From contig NZ_FOOR01000004.1 of assembly GCF_900113255.1 (NCBI RefSeq), positions 186,001-250,000 of the forward strand: a stretch of 64,000 bases of DNA, in the 5' to 3' direction. This DNA comes from Novosphingobium sp. CF614 (GTDB lineage Bacteria; Pseudomonadota; Alphaproteobacteria; Sphingomonadales; Sphingomonadaceae). How positions within the stretch are numbered: position 1 is the stretch's first letter; each line of letters starts with the position of its first letter. The position numbers were made by a program, and so were the translations under genes. The notes beneath the pieces were generated by a model. That model was not told where the DNA came from, searched no databases, and saw only the letters and a list, made by a program, of their open reading frames with translations. This document shows, in pieces, positions 36,938 through 45,826 of the stretch.

Positions 36938-37915
36938 TCAAGTCGCGAAACTCTCCCCCACCCACTCCTCGCTTTTCGCCCACAGCGCGCGTGCGTTCGC
37001 GGGATCGATGGCATAGGAACGGACGCCCGCCATGTCGGGAAGACGCTCGGTGCTGTCGTTGACGGGCGAAACACCGCAGTCCTCGCAGAATCGCCCGCCG
37101 ACCAGATCGGCCGGCGCGGCCACCCCCGCCCAGACCGAAGTCGCGGCGCCCTGCGCCGGTGTCTTGGTGATCGACGGCGGCAGTCCCCGCTCGACCAGTC
37201 CCTTGTCGATGGTGGCGACGAGGCCGTCGAGCCCGCCTTCCCCCAGATGCCGGAACAGTTCGGTGTCGACGCGGCCCGGATGGACGCCGCTGGCGCGAAT
37301 CCCGCGCGGAGCATGGCGGCGATCGAACTCCACCGCGAACAGCATGTTGGCGGTCTTCGAACGGGCGTAGGCCAGCCACTGGTTATAAGGCGTGCGTTCG
37401 AAGTTCGGATCGTCGAGATCGACATCGCCGCCGCGGTGCCCGGACGATGACAGCATGACCAGCCGCGCACCCGGTCGCATCAGCGGAGCGATCCGGTTGA
37501 CCAGCAGGAAATGGCCGAGATGATTGGTGCCGAACTGGATCTCGAACCCGTCTTCGGTCAGGCCGAAGGGAATTGCCATGACACCCGCGTTGGCGATGAC
37601 GAGATCGAATGGCCGGCCGTCCGCCGTCAGGCGATCGGCGCAGGCCCGCACGCTGGCCAGCGAGGCAAGGTCAAGTTCGGCAAGTTCGAACGACCCGCGC
37701 CGCGCCGCCGCCTCCCGCACCGGGCCCAGCTTGCGCTCCGCCTTGCCAAGATCACGCGCGGTTCCCACCACGTCGGCGCCATGCGCGACCAGAACCCGCG
37801 CGGTTTCGCCGCCGATCCCGGCGGTAACGCCGGTAACGAGCGCGCGCTTGCCTTGCAGATCGATACCTTCGAGAACTTCGTCCGCAGTGGACGTCCGTCC
37901 CAGGTTTGCGGCCAT
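36938..37915 (-). CDS. Short-chain dehydrogenase (retinol dehydrogenase-like)
   Basis: 325-aa SDR of the RDH/WWOX-like subgroup. VTGVTAGIGGETARVLVAHG binds cofactor, DLASLASVRACAD and NAGVMAIPFGLTEDG follow, with the catalytic region SSSGHRGG and YARSKTANMLFAVE. Such enzymes reduce or oxidise lipophilic carbonyls or alcohols. ATG 37915 has GAGGAGA at a normal distance; ATG 37921 overlaps that site. Divergent from the fused acyl-CoA dehydrogenase, sharing a 336-bp control region. Confidence 0.9.
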   Translation of the reverse strand: MAANLGRTSTADEVLEGIDLQGKRALVTGVTAGIGGETARVLVAHGADVVGTARDLGKAERKLGPVREAAARRGSFELAELDLASLASVRACADRLTADGRPFDLVIANAGVMAIPFGLTEDGFEIQFGTNHLGHFLLVNRIAPLMRPGARLVMLSSSGHRGGDVDLDDPNFERTPYNQWLAYARSKTANMLFAVEFDRRHAPRGIRASGVHPGRVDTELFRHLGEGGLDGLVATIDKGLVERGLPPSITKTPAQGAATSVWAGVAAPADLVGGRFCEDCGVSPVNDSTERLPDMAGVRSYAIDPANARALWAKSEEWVGESFAT

Positions 37916-38251
37916 TTCCATTCTCCTCAACGCCAGGCAGCGGCGGCGGTGTGACGCCGGATGGCGTCGGTCGCCCGTTATTTGATAGCTCGCCGATGCC
38001 ACTTGTGGCCGAGGCAGGCCAATAACCGTTAGGGCAACAACGCACCATGCCATGCCAATCCATTGCGATGCGCCAATTGCCGTTCCATTACAAACAATTG
38101 CATGTGACATGCCGGTGTCACGCGCAGATGTGCCAGGGTTGATTGTCATTGCAAAACCGAGCAGGACACCGGCCGGGGGGGAGTCCGCCACGAGGCCGGA
38201 TCGCGGATGCCCCGCCGAAACAAACGGCTATCGTGAGAGGCATCTCGTTAC
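37916..38251. other. 336-bp divergent control region
   Basis: Between the SDR and the fused dehydrogenase operon. It holds a hairpin-like dyad in the SDR leader (37953-37968, GACGCC-GGAT-GGCGTC), an AT-richer stretch with CAATTG repeated around 38070-38100, and the palindrome at 38104-38121. No gene is visible. Confidence 0.5.
38104..38121. promoter_or_regulatory. Operator-like palindrome GTGACA-N6-TGTCAC
   Basis: GTGACA and TGTCAC are exact inverse complements around TGCCGG, midway in a divergent control region and 130 bp before the fused dehydrogenase start. The half-site and spacing differ from CRP and FNR sites. The regulator is unknown; TetR- and GntR-type sites have this form. Confidence 0.5.
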
Positions 38252-40447
38252 ATGAATCTGGAGATTAACGACGACCAGCAGCTGATGCGCGATTCCTTTG
38301 CCCGGCTGCTGGACGATCTCAGCAGCATGGAGCGGGTCCGCGCGGCGCAGCCGCTGGGTTTCGATCGCGACTTGTGGGCAGGCCTTGCGGAGCTGGGCGC
38401 CTTCGCGATGCGCGTGGAGGAGGACAAGGGCGGGCTTGGCCTCGGCACGTTCGACGCCGTGCTGCTGATGGAGGAAGCCGGGCGGACCCTGGCGACGGGA
38501 CCGCTGGCGGAAACGCTGATGGCCGCGCGGCTGCTCGCCACCTTCGATGATCCCGCGCTCGATGTGGTGGTCTCCGGCGAAAGCCTTGCGACGATCGCGT
38601 TTCACGACATCGCCCGGCAGCCGCGCCAGTGGCTTTCGGGCGGCGCCAACGCCGACCTGGTCGTGGCGCTTCGGGGGGACTCGCTCGTGCTGGTCTCGCT
38701 CTCCGCCGCCGACCGGCACCCCGAAGCGACGCTGGCGTCCAACGGCATCGGCGAGGTCGACCTGGCGAGCGCGCCGCATACGGTGCTCGCCACCGGGCCC
38801 GATGCGCTTGCGGCTTTCGCCGCCGCGCGGGAGGAATGGAAGCTGCTCACCGCCGCTTCGCTCACAGGCCTTTCGAGCGAAGCCCTGCGACTGGCGGCCG
38901 CCTATGCCTCCGAGCGCCACGCATTCGGCGTGCCGATCGGTACTTTCCAGGGCCTGTCACACCCCATGGCAACGCTTTATTCCAGCGTCCAGGGCGGCAA
39001 GTACCTGATCTGGAAGGTCATCCACGAGATAGCCTCGGGCGCGCCCGAGGCCGCGGCACACATCCCGCTGGCGCTGTGGTGGGCGGCGCAGACCGCCGGG
39101 CAAGTCGGAATCCAGGCCGCGCGGACTTTCGGCGGCTACGGGCTTTCGACCGAATACGACATCCACCTTTACAATCTGCGCGCCAAGGCCTGGCCGGCAA
39201 TCCACGGCGATCCGCAATTCTATCTCGAGGAAGCGGGGCGGCGACTCTACGCGGGCGAAGCCGCGACCGTTCCCGATGTCGGCGCGGTTTCGATCGACAC
39301 CGATCTGGGTGAAGAGGCACGCGCCCTCGCGGCCGAAACCGATGAGTTCTTCACGCGCACGCTCACGCCCGAACTCAAGGCCCATGCCCACCATTCCTGG
39401 GAAGGCCATCACCCCGAAGTCCACAAGAAGCTCGCCGAGGCCAACCTGCTGTTCCCGGCATGGCCCAAGGCGAAAGGCGGACGCGGCGCCACCCCCTATG
39501 CGCGCTTCGCCGCGCTCGAGGTCTGGGCCAAGCATGGCTGGTCGAACCATTCGACCGGCACCTCGCAGATGGTGGCCGCCATCGTCGACCGCTTCGGCAG
39601 CGAAAAGGCGCGCAAGGATGTGCTGGAGCCGATCCTGGCCGGGGACATCATCTGCAGCGTCGGCTTCTCCGAACCCGGATCGGGCTCGGACGTCTTCGCG
39701 GCGAAGTGCAAGGCGACCCGCGACGGCGATGGCTGGCGGATAGACGGCACCAAGATGTTCACCAGCGGCGCCGACATCGCCAGCTATGTGCTGATGCTGT
39801 GCCGCACCGACCCCGATGCGCCCAAGCACAAGGGACTGACCATGTTCATCGTGCCGCTCAAGGCAGAGGGCGTGACGGTGCAACCGGTCCACACCTTCCA
39901 GGACGAGCGCACCAACATCACCTTCTATGACGGGGTGCGCATTCCCGACGACTATCGCCTGGGCGAAGTCAACGGCGGCAACCGCACGATGTCCGCCACG
40001 CTGGAGCTGGAACAAAGCGGCAATTTCGCGCGATCGCTGCGCGGCCTGGTGCGCGCCGCCGAGGAATTGTGCCGCGAAATCCAGCACGACGGCAAACCGC
40101 TGATCGAACATGCGCCCGCGCAGATGCGGCTCGCGCGGACAGTCGCGCATGAGCTGCTCTCGGAAATGCTGGGCCTGCGCGCGCTGTGGGGAGCGGAAAA
40201 CAAGATCGAAATTCCCGCCGCCGGCGCCATGTCGAAAGGGTTCACTTCCGACTTGTTCCTGGCCGACGCCAGCGACCTGCTGGACCTGACCGCGCCGCTC
40301 TCGCTTTCGAAACGGCCGGGTGCTGCCGAGGCGGTCAATCTCGCCTACCGCTTTGCCCATGGCGCCACCATATGGGCAGGCACCAGCGAAGTGCATCGCT
40401 CCATGGTGGCTGAACGCGGCCTGGGGCTGCCGCGCAGCCGCAATTGA
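38252..40447 (+). CDS. Fused double acyl-CoA dehydrogenase
   Basis: 731-aa protein, nearly twice the usual length. Residues 1 to about 330 are one acyl-CoA dehydrogenase unit (NDDQQLMRDSFARLLDDL; SERHAFGVPIGTFQGLSHPM; TFGGYGLSTEYDIH). Residues about 350-731 are a second, complete unit (CSVGFSEPGSGSDVFAAK; GTKMFTSGADIA; ATIWAGTSEVHRSMVAERGLGL). Neither unit has the YEGT glutamate; the second has WAGTSE. The arrangement matches alpha/beta heterotetramer partners joined in one chain, whereas the pair at 13904-16203 is separate. First gene of an operon with a thiolase, a CoA-transferase and a dehydrogenase. Confidence 0.92.
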   Translation: MNLEINDDQQLMRDSFARLLDDLSSMERVRAAQPLGFDRDLWAGLAELGAFAMRVEEDKGGLGLGTFDAVLLMEEAGRTLATGPLAETLMAARLLATFDDPALDVVVSGESLATIAFHDIARQPRQWLSGGANADLVVALRGDSLVLVSLSAADRHPEATLASNGIGEVDLASAPHTVLATGPDALAAFAAAREEWKLLTAASLTGLSSEALRLAAAYASERHAFGVPIGTFQGLSHPMATLYSSVQGGKYLIWKVIHEIASGAPEAAAHIPLALWWAAQTAGQVGIQAARTFGGYGLSTEYDIHLYNLRAKAWPAIHGDPQFYLEEAGRRLYAGEAATVPDVGAVSIDTDLGEEARALAAETDEFFTRTLTPELKAHAHHSWEGHHPEVHKKLAEANLLFPAWPKAKGGRGATPYARFAALEVWAKHGWSNHSTGTSQMVAAIVDRFGSEKARKDVLEPILAGDIICSVGFSEPGSGSDVFAAKCKATRDGDGWRIDGTKMFTSGADIASYVLMLCRTDPDAPKHKGLTMFIVPLKAEGVTVQPVHTFQDERTNITFYDGVRIPDDYRLGEVNGGNRTMSATLELEQSGNFARSLRGLVRAAEELCREIQHDGKPLIEHAPAQMRLARTVAHELLSEMLGLRALWGAENKIEIPAAGAMSKGFTSDLFLADASDLLDLTAPLSLSKRPGAAEAVNLAYRFAHGATIWAGTSEVHRSMVAERGLGLPRSRN

Positions 40448-40466
40448 AATCGAAGGGAAACACCTG

Positions 40467-41717
40467 ATGGCTGAGGCCTACATCATCGACGCGGTGCGCA
40501 CGCCGCGCGGCATCGGCAAGAAGGGCAAGGGCGCGCTGGCGGACACGCTGCCCCAGCACCTTGCGGCGACCGTGCTCAAGGCGATCAAGGAGCGCAACAA
40601 CCTGCCCGAGGACGCGGTCGAGGACGTGATCTGGGGCACTTCGGCGCAATATGGCCTGCAGGCGGCGGACCTGGGACGGATGGCCGCGCTCGACGCCGGC
40701 CTGGGCGTGGGCACCAGCGGCGTCACGCTCGACCGGTTCTGCGGCAGCAGCCTCACCGCCACCAACCTCGCGGCGGCGACGATCATGTCCGGCATGGAGG
40801 ATCTGCTGATCGCCGGCGGGGCGGAGATGACCTCGTTCACCGCCGATTTCGGCGGCCGCATGCGCGAGGCGGGCTTCAGCCTGGGCCTGGGCGGCGCCAA
40901 CCCGCGGCTGCAGGCAAAGTTTCCCCAGACGCACCAGGGCGTCGCGGCGGACGCCATTGCCGCGAACGAAGGCATTCCGCGCGCCGCACTCGATGCCTTC
41001 GGCGCCGAAAGCCAGCGCCGCGCCGCCGTGGCGATCCAGGAAGGCCGCTTCGCGAAGTCGCTGGTTCCCGTGATCGACGACGAGGGCAACGTCGTGCTCG
41101 ATCATGAGGAATATCCCCGGCCGAACACCACGGCGGAAGGACTGGCCGAACTCAAGCCCGCTTTCGCCATGTTCGTCGACATGCCTTCCGCGCCCGACGG
41201 GCCGACTTTCGGCGGGCTCATCAACCAGGTCTACCCCGACATCAAGATCGAGCCGGTCCACCATGCCGGCACCTCCTCGGGCAATGTCGACGGTGCGTCG
41301 GCGCTGCTGCTCGCTTCGGAAGCGGCGGTGAAGAAGTACGGCCTGAAGCCGCGCGCCCGGATCGTCGCCATGGCCAATCACGGCGAACATCCCACGCTGA
41401 TGCTGACGGCGCCCTCCGGCGCGGTAACCAAAGTGCTGGCCAAGGCCGGGCTGACCAAGGACGACATCGACGTCTGGGAAATCAACGAGGCTTTCGCCGC
41501 GATCGTCGAAAAGGTCATTCGCGACCACGATATTGATCGCGCCAAGGTCAATCCCAACGGCGGTGCCATCGCGCTGGGCCATCCGATCGGCGCGACCGGC
41601 ACCATCCTGGTCGGCACTGCGCTCGACGAGCTGGAGCGGACGGGCGGACGCTACGGCCTCATCACCATGTGCACCGCTGGCGGCATGGCCCCCGCGTTGA
41701 TTATCGAACGCGTCTGA
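40467..41717 (+). CDS. Acetyl-CoA acyltransferase (thiolase)
   Basis: 416-aa classical thiolase. C92 (DRFCGSSLTATN) is the acyl-enzyme cysteine; H372 (ALGHPIGATG) and C402 (TMCTAGGMAPA) complete the active site with the normal 30-residue spacing. It cleaves a 3-oxoacyl-CoA with free CoA to release acetyl- or propionyl-CoA. ATG 40467 follows GAAGGGAAA and starts 19 bp after the fused dehydrogenase stop; the longer frame start at 40320 lies inside that gene. Confidence 0.95.
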   Translation: MAEAYIIDAVRTPRGIGKKGKGALADTLPQHLAATVLKAIKERNNLPEDAVEDVIWGTSAQYGLQAADLGRMAALDAGLGVGTSGVTLDRFCGSSLTATNLAAATIMSGMEDLLIAGGAEMTSFTADFGGRMREAGFSLGLGGANPRLQAKFPQTHQGVAADAIAANEGIPRAALDAFGAESQRRAAVAIQEGRFAKSLVPVIDDEGNVVLDHEEYPRPNTTAEGLAELKPAFAMFVDMPSAPDGPTFGGLINQVYPDIKIEPVHHAGTSSGNVDGASALLLASEAAVKKYGLKPRARIVAMANHGEHPTLMLTAPSGAVTKVLAKAGLTKDDIDVWEINEAFAAIVEKVIRDHDIDRAKVNPNGGAIALGHPIGATGTILVGTALDELERTGGRYGLITMCTAGGMAPALIIERV

Positions 41718-41749
41718 ACGCGTAACTTTCGAAAAGGTTCTGAACAACC

Positions 41750-42979
41750 ATGGCAGTCAAGGTAATGGAAGGCGTCCGGGTCCTGGAGGTGGCGCAGTTC
41801 ACTTTCGTCCCGGCCGCAGGCGCGATGCTGGCGGACTGGGGGGCCGACGTCATCAAGATCGAGCACCCGCTGCGCGGCGATACCCAGCGCGGGTTCCTGA
41901 ACCTTGGCGGCGTGCATCTCGATCCACTGCGCCATACGCTGATCGAGCATCCCAACCGGGGCAAGCGGAGCGTCGGTCTCGACGTCTCGACGCCCGAAGG
42001 CCAGGAAGTGCTCTATGAGCTGGCCAAGCAGTGCGACGTGTTCCTGACCAACTACCTTCCCCAGGTGCGCCAGAAGAACAAGTTCGACATCGAGCATATC
42101 CGCGCGGTCAACCCGAACATCATCTACGCCCGCGGCTCGGCGCTCGGCAACAAGGGGCCGGAACGCGAGGTCGGCGGATTCGACGGGTCCTGCTTCTGGG
42201 CGCGCAGCGGCATCGCCCATACGATGACTCCCGAGGCACTGGACGGCCCGCTTTCACAGGCCATTCCGGCATTCGGCGATTCGATTGGCGGCATGTTCAT
42301 CGCCGGCGGCATTTCCGCGGCGCTTTATCACCGTGAAAAGACCGGCGAGGCGATCGAACTCGACGTTTCGCTGCTCAGCACGGCGTCCTGGGCCTGCGGC
42401 GCGATCATCTCGCAATATCTGGAAACAGGCGTGGTCAACCGGAACACCATGCCGGTTTCCGGCGGTAACCCGGTCAATCCCTTCATCGGCTACTACCGCA
42501 CCTCGGACGGCGGCACGATCAACTTGTGCACGCTTTCGCCGACCGGCCTGATCCGCAGCCTGTTCGAGCACGTCGGCGTGCCCGAGGCGGCGGACGACCC
42601 GCGATTCGCCGATGCGCAATCGCTGTTCAAGAACGCCCAGGCCGCCAGCGCCATCCTCGTCGAGGCGTTCGCGAAGCAGTCCTTCCAGTACTGGCGCGAA
42701 CATCTCAAGACCTTCAAGGGCCAGTGGGCGCCGGTCCAGTCGATCGCGGACCTGCTGACCGACGATCAAACCCTTGCCAACGACGTCATCTTCGAAGTGG
42801 ACGCGGCCGACGGCGGCAAGCCGCTCAAGCTGGTGCGCGGGCCGGTGCAGTTCAACGGCGAAGCGCAGGTCGCCACCCGCGCGCCGCAGGCCTCGGAACA
42901 TACCGAACTGGTGCTGATGGAAATGGGCATCGACTGGGATCGGATAGAAGAACTCAAGGCCAAGGGCGCCATCGCCTGA
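41750..42979 (+). CDS. Class III (CaiB/BaiF family) CoA-transferase
   Basis: 409-aa CoA-transferase. GVRVLEVAQFTFVPAAGAML and GADVIKIEHP open the protein; the catalytic Asp is probably D145 in VGGFDGSCFWARSG. This FDGSCFWAR context differs from the ATDVVVQGMSG type at 16396, so the two transferases belong to distinct subgroups and probably serve different acids. Third gene of the plus-strand operon, 32 bp after the thiolase. Confidence 0.92.
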   Translation: MAVKVMEGVRVLEVAQFTFVPAAGAMLADWGADVIKIEHPLRGDTQRGFLNLGGVHLDPLRHTLIEHPNRGKRSVGLDVSTPEGQEVLYELAKQCDVFLTNYLPQVRQKNKFDIEHIRAVNPNIIYARGSALGNKGPEREVGGFDGSCFWARSGIAHTMTPEALDGPLSQAIPAFGDSIGGMFIAGGISAALYHREKTGEAIELDVSLLSTASWACGAIISQYLETGVVNRNTMPVSGGNPVNPFIGYYRTSDGGTINLCTLSPTGLIRSLFEHVGVPEAADDPRFADAQSLFKNAQAASAILVEAFAKQSFQYWREHLKTFKGQWAPVQSIADLLTDDQTLANDVIFEVDAADGGKPLKLVRGPVQFNGEAQVATRAPQASEHTELVLMEMGIDWDRIEELKAKGAIA

Positions 42980-42986
42980 TGCCGGG

Positions 42987-43799
42987 ATGGGAATGGCGAT
43001 GACCGGCTCGCGGATCGGCTTCATCGGGCTGGGCAACCAGGGCGCGCCGATCGCGCATCGCATCGTCGATGCCGGCCTTGCCCTCACGGTCTGGGCGCGC
43101 CGTCCCGAAGTGCTGGAGGCCTATGTCGCCAAGGGCGCGACAGCCGCGACCAGCGTGGCAGACCTCGGCGCGGCCTGCGATCATGTCGGCATCTGCGTCT
43201 CCGCCGATGCCGACGTCATCCAGGTGTGCGACGAGCTTGTCCCGGCCATGCGCCCGGGCAGCCGCGTCGTCATCCATTCCACCGTCCTGCCGGAAACCTG
43301 CATCGCCCTTGCGCGGAAATGCGCGGCTCGCGGCGTCGCGCTGATCGACGCGCCTGTCAGCGGCGGCGCGGCACGGGCCGAGAAGGGTGCGCTGACGGTG
43401 ATCTGCGGAGGTGACGAAGCGGTCTTCGGAGCAGTGCGGCCCGTGCTGGAGACATTCGGCAAGGACATCGTGCTGCTCGGCCCCGTCGGCGCGGGACAGC
43501 GCGCCAAGATCATCAACAACGCCCTGCTCGCGGCCAATATCGCCACCGCCCACGCGGCACTCGGCGCCGGCGTGGCCATGGGACTGGATCGGGCCGCGCT
43601 GGCCCGGACGATCCGTTCCAGCAGCGGCTACAGCTTCGGCCTGGAAGTGAGCGCGTCAACGCCCTCTCCCGCCGATTTCAAGGGTGCCGCGCTGTTGGTC
43701 AAGGATGTGGGACTGCTGGAGGCGGCATTGTCCGACGATCCTGGCGCGGCCGTGCTGAGCGCCACCGCGCGGCCTTACCTGACCGAAGCGATGGGATAA
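42987..43799 (+). CDS. 3-Hydroxyisobutyrate dehydrogenase family oxidoreductase
   Basis: 270-aa beta-hydroxyacid dehydrogenase. GFIGLGNQGAPIAHRIVDAG binds NAD(P), DAPVSGGAARAEKGALT is the substrate-binding signature and GQRAKIINNALLAANI carries the catalytic Lys. It oxidises a 3-hydroxy acid to the semialdehyde, fitting a branched fragment released by the thiolase or transferred by the CoA-transferase. ATGs at 42987, 42993 and 42999 are all in frame; GGGATGGGAA before 42999 makes the last a good alternative. Last gene of the operon. Confidence 0.88.
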   Translation: MGMAMTGSRIGFIGLGNQGAPIAHRIVDAGLALTVWARRPEVLEAYVAKGATAATSVADLGAACDHVGICVSADADVIQVCDELVPAMRPGSRVVIHSTVLPETCIALARKCAARGVALIDAPVSGGAARAEKGALTVICGGDEAVFGAVRPVLETFGKDIVLLGPVGAGQRAKIINNALLAANIATAHAALGAGVAMGLDRAALARTIRSSSGYSFGLEVSASTPSPADFKGAALLVKDVGLLEAALSDDPGAAVLSATARPYLTEAMG

Positions 43800-43815
43800 T
43801 CCGACCCCTCATTCT

Positions 43816-43833
43816 GGCCCTCAACGGGGGGCC
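43816..43833 (+). terminator. Weak hairpin after the plus-strand operon
   Basis: GGCCC and GGGCC pair with an adjacent T-G wobble around a short loop, followed by TTGCTGCTCTTCTC. Positioned 17 bp after the operon stop. Confidence 0.35.
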
Positions 43834-43956
43834 TTGCTGCTCTTCTCGCGTGAAACCTGCCCCGGCCCCTCAACGCGTTCTTTGTCGGCGGCCGTGCTGC
43901 GAGTCCACGTGGATGAGCTAATACTAACCTGCATTGATAAGAACTCACCCACTTTT

Positions 43957-43995
43957 CCTTCGTCTTTGTGAGCCGCCGAAGGCGGCGCGGGATGG
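43957..43995. repeat. REP-like palindromic repeat, copy C
   Basis: Matches 9365-9403 (copy A) at 35 of 39 positions by eye. It contains GCCGCC-GAA-GGCGGC and is followed by a second dyad (GGGATGG...CCATCCC, 43989-44013). It fills the gap between convergent operons and could also end transcription. Confidence 0.65.
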
Positions 43996-44038
43996 CGCCG
44001 GCCGGTCCATCCCGCTCCGGCGGCATGCCCGAAGATGC

Positions 44039-44842
44039 TCAGATGGCGAAGCTGTAGCCGCCGTTCACCGGATAAGTCTGCCCCGTGATCCACGCCGCCG
44101 CCTTGGAGCACAGGAACGTGGCCATCCCGGCGACATCCTCCGGCTTGCCGTAACGGCGAATGACATAGCGCGAGACATAGGCCTTGGCCCGTTCGGTCTG
44201 GACATATTCGGCAAGCTGCTCGGGAGGCATCGGCGGCTCGAGCGTGGACAGCGAGATCGCATTGCAGGTGATGTTCCAGCGCCCCGATTCCTTGGCGATC
44301 GCGCGCACGAAGCCCGCCGCGCCGGCCTTCGCGGTGGCATAGGCAGCCAGCCGCGCCTCGCCGACCCTGCCGGCGTCGGAGACGATCGCCACCACCCGGC
44401 CGCGCCGCGCTTCCACCATGTTGGGAATGAAGGTGTGGCAGCAGTTCATCACGCCGAACATGTTGGTGCGAAAGTACTTGTCCCAGGCCGAAGGATCCTC
44501 TTCCCAGAACATCGCCGAAAAGCCGATGTCATCGACCGGGCCGGCGTTTCCGGCATTGTTGACCAGGATCGTCGGCGTGCCGAGCGTGTCCTTGATCGCC
44601 TGGTTGGCCGCGCGCACCGCCGCGATGTCGCCAACGTCGAAGGGCACCGCCATGGCCGGCACGCCGGTGGCGCGGATTTCCCCAGCCACGGCCTCAGCCC
44701 GCTCCGCCACATAGTCATTCACCGCGACGCCGCCGACATTGTGCCGCGCCAGTTCGCGCGCGATCGCCCGGCCTGCGCCCTGCCCGGCACCGGTCACGAT
44801 CGCCACCTGGCCTTCCATATCCAGCAGATCCTGCTCACTCAT
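44039..44842 (-). CDS. Short-chain dehydrogenase/reductase
   Basis: 267-aa SDR. VTGAGQGAGRAIARELARHN binds cofactor, NNAGNAGP follows, the Ser is in AIVSDAGRVG and the Tyr/Lys pair in YATAKAG. ITGQTYPVNGGYSFAI ends the protein. ATG 44842 has AAGGA at 8 nt, better than ATG 44851. Adjacent upstream on the same strand is a crotonase gene (76 bp), a likely functional partner. Confidence 0.9.
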   Translation of the reverse strand: MSEQDLLDMEGQVAIVTGAGQGAGRAIARELARHNVGGVAVNDYVAERAEAVAGEIRATGVPAMAVPFDVGDIAAVRAANQAIKDTLGTPTILVNNAGNAGPVDDIGFSAMFWEEDPSAWDKYFRTNMFGVMNCCHTFIPNMVEARRGRVVAIVSDAGRVGEARLAAYATAKAGAAGFVRAIAKESGRWNITCNAISLSTLEPPMPPEQLAEYVQTERAKAYVSRYVIRRYGKPEDVAGMATFLCSKAAAWITGQTYPVNGGYSFAI

Positions 44843-44918
44843 CACTGTCATCCTTGAATAGTCGGTTCATCGCGGCCGGCGGCCACGCAACGGTGAAATA
44901 TCGGGCGGACGCCGCCCG

Positions 44919-45722
44919 TCAGCCGCCCTTGGTTCCCTTGCCGATGTTGGAAACATGGGCGTCGTGAATCTTCGAATAATCCGGCATCAGCATCAGCGCG
45001 GAATTGGCCAGGCGTTCGACCGAGGCGGCCTGATGCGCGCCCAGATCGCGCGCAAGCTCGATGGCGATCTTGGCAGTTCCCATCTGCTCGCTGTTCTGCC
45101 GGGCCAGATGGCGGCAGAAGGCCATGACCTGTTCGTCGAAGGTTTCCGCCGGGAAAACCTTGTGGACCAGCCCCATCATCCGCGCCTCCTCGGCATCGAC
45201 TTCCATGTTCGCCATGACCAGGTAGCGCGCCCAGGACGCGCCAACCATGCGCGTGAGGCGGCTGACGCCGTTGGTCGCGGGCAGGATCGCGAACTTGCCT
45301 TCGGGAAAGGCATAGCGCGCATTGGTCGATGCCAGGCGGAAATCGCAGGACAGCGACATTTCGAGCCCACCGCCCACGCACGGCCCTTGGTGGGCGACGA
45401 CGAAGGGCTTTTCGATCGCCTCCATCTCGTCCCAGATCCGGCGCATGTCGGAGGGCATGCGGCGATGCATCTCGCGGATTCCCGAACCGGTCTTCGGGCG
45501 TTCGTTGCGCGATTCCTTGAGATCCGCGCCGGCCGAGAAATACTTGCCGGTCGAACGGATCAGCATGATCTTGAGTTCGGGCGTATCGCGCAGGCGGTCC
45601 ACCGCATCCGAAAAGGTCCGCATCATCGCGATATTGATGGCGTTGTATTTTTCGGGACGGTTGAGCGTCACGATCAGGATGCCGTCATCCTCTTCAACCA
45701 GGACCAGCGGCGCTTGCTCCAT
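44919..45722 (-). CDS. Enoyl-CoA hydratase (crotonase)
   Basis: 267-aa crotonase. The oxyanion-hole block KYFSAGADLKESRNE and the first catalytic Glu in CVGGGLEMSLSCDF are present, with a second Glu in YAFPEGKFAILPATNG. Of the four crotonases in the window this one best keeps the hydratase acid pair. ATG 45722 has a better ribosome-site spacing than ATG 45731; both are in frame. Likely co-transcribed with the downstream SDR. Confidence 0.88.
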   Translation of the reverse strand: MEQAPLVLVEEDDGILIVTLNRPEKYNAINIAMMRTFSDAVDRLRDTPELKIMLIRSTGKYFSAGADLKESRNERPKTGSGIREMHRRMPSDMRRIWDEMEAIEKPFVVAHQGPCVGGGLEMSLSCDFRLASTNARYAFPEGKFAILPATNGVSRLTRMVGASWARYLVMANMEVDAEEARMMGLVHKVFPAETFDEQVMAFCRHLARQNSEQMGTAKIAIELARDLGAHQAASVERLANSALMLMPDYSKIHDAHVSNIGKGTKGG

Positions 45723-45826
45723 CGTATCCATCCTTTTCTCGGGCCTTTCCTCGGGGGCCGTCTGTACGTTGCAGCCCGCCATAGCTCCCTATCCCGCCGC
45801 CGGCGGAGGGGGAAGGAGTCTTGACC

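Noticed and set aside
35458..37470. Minus-strand frame of 670 codons over the MFS and SDR genes
   Set aside because: Another frame of the MFS and SDR genes; translation is low-complexity Arg/Ala-rich.
38103..38122. CRP/FNR-type site in the 38.1-kb palindrome
   Set aside because: The TGTGA half has no TCACA at 6-bp spacing; the real dyad is GTGACA-N6-TGTCAC, a different architecture.
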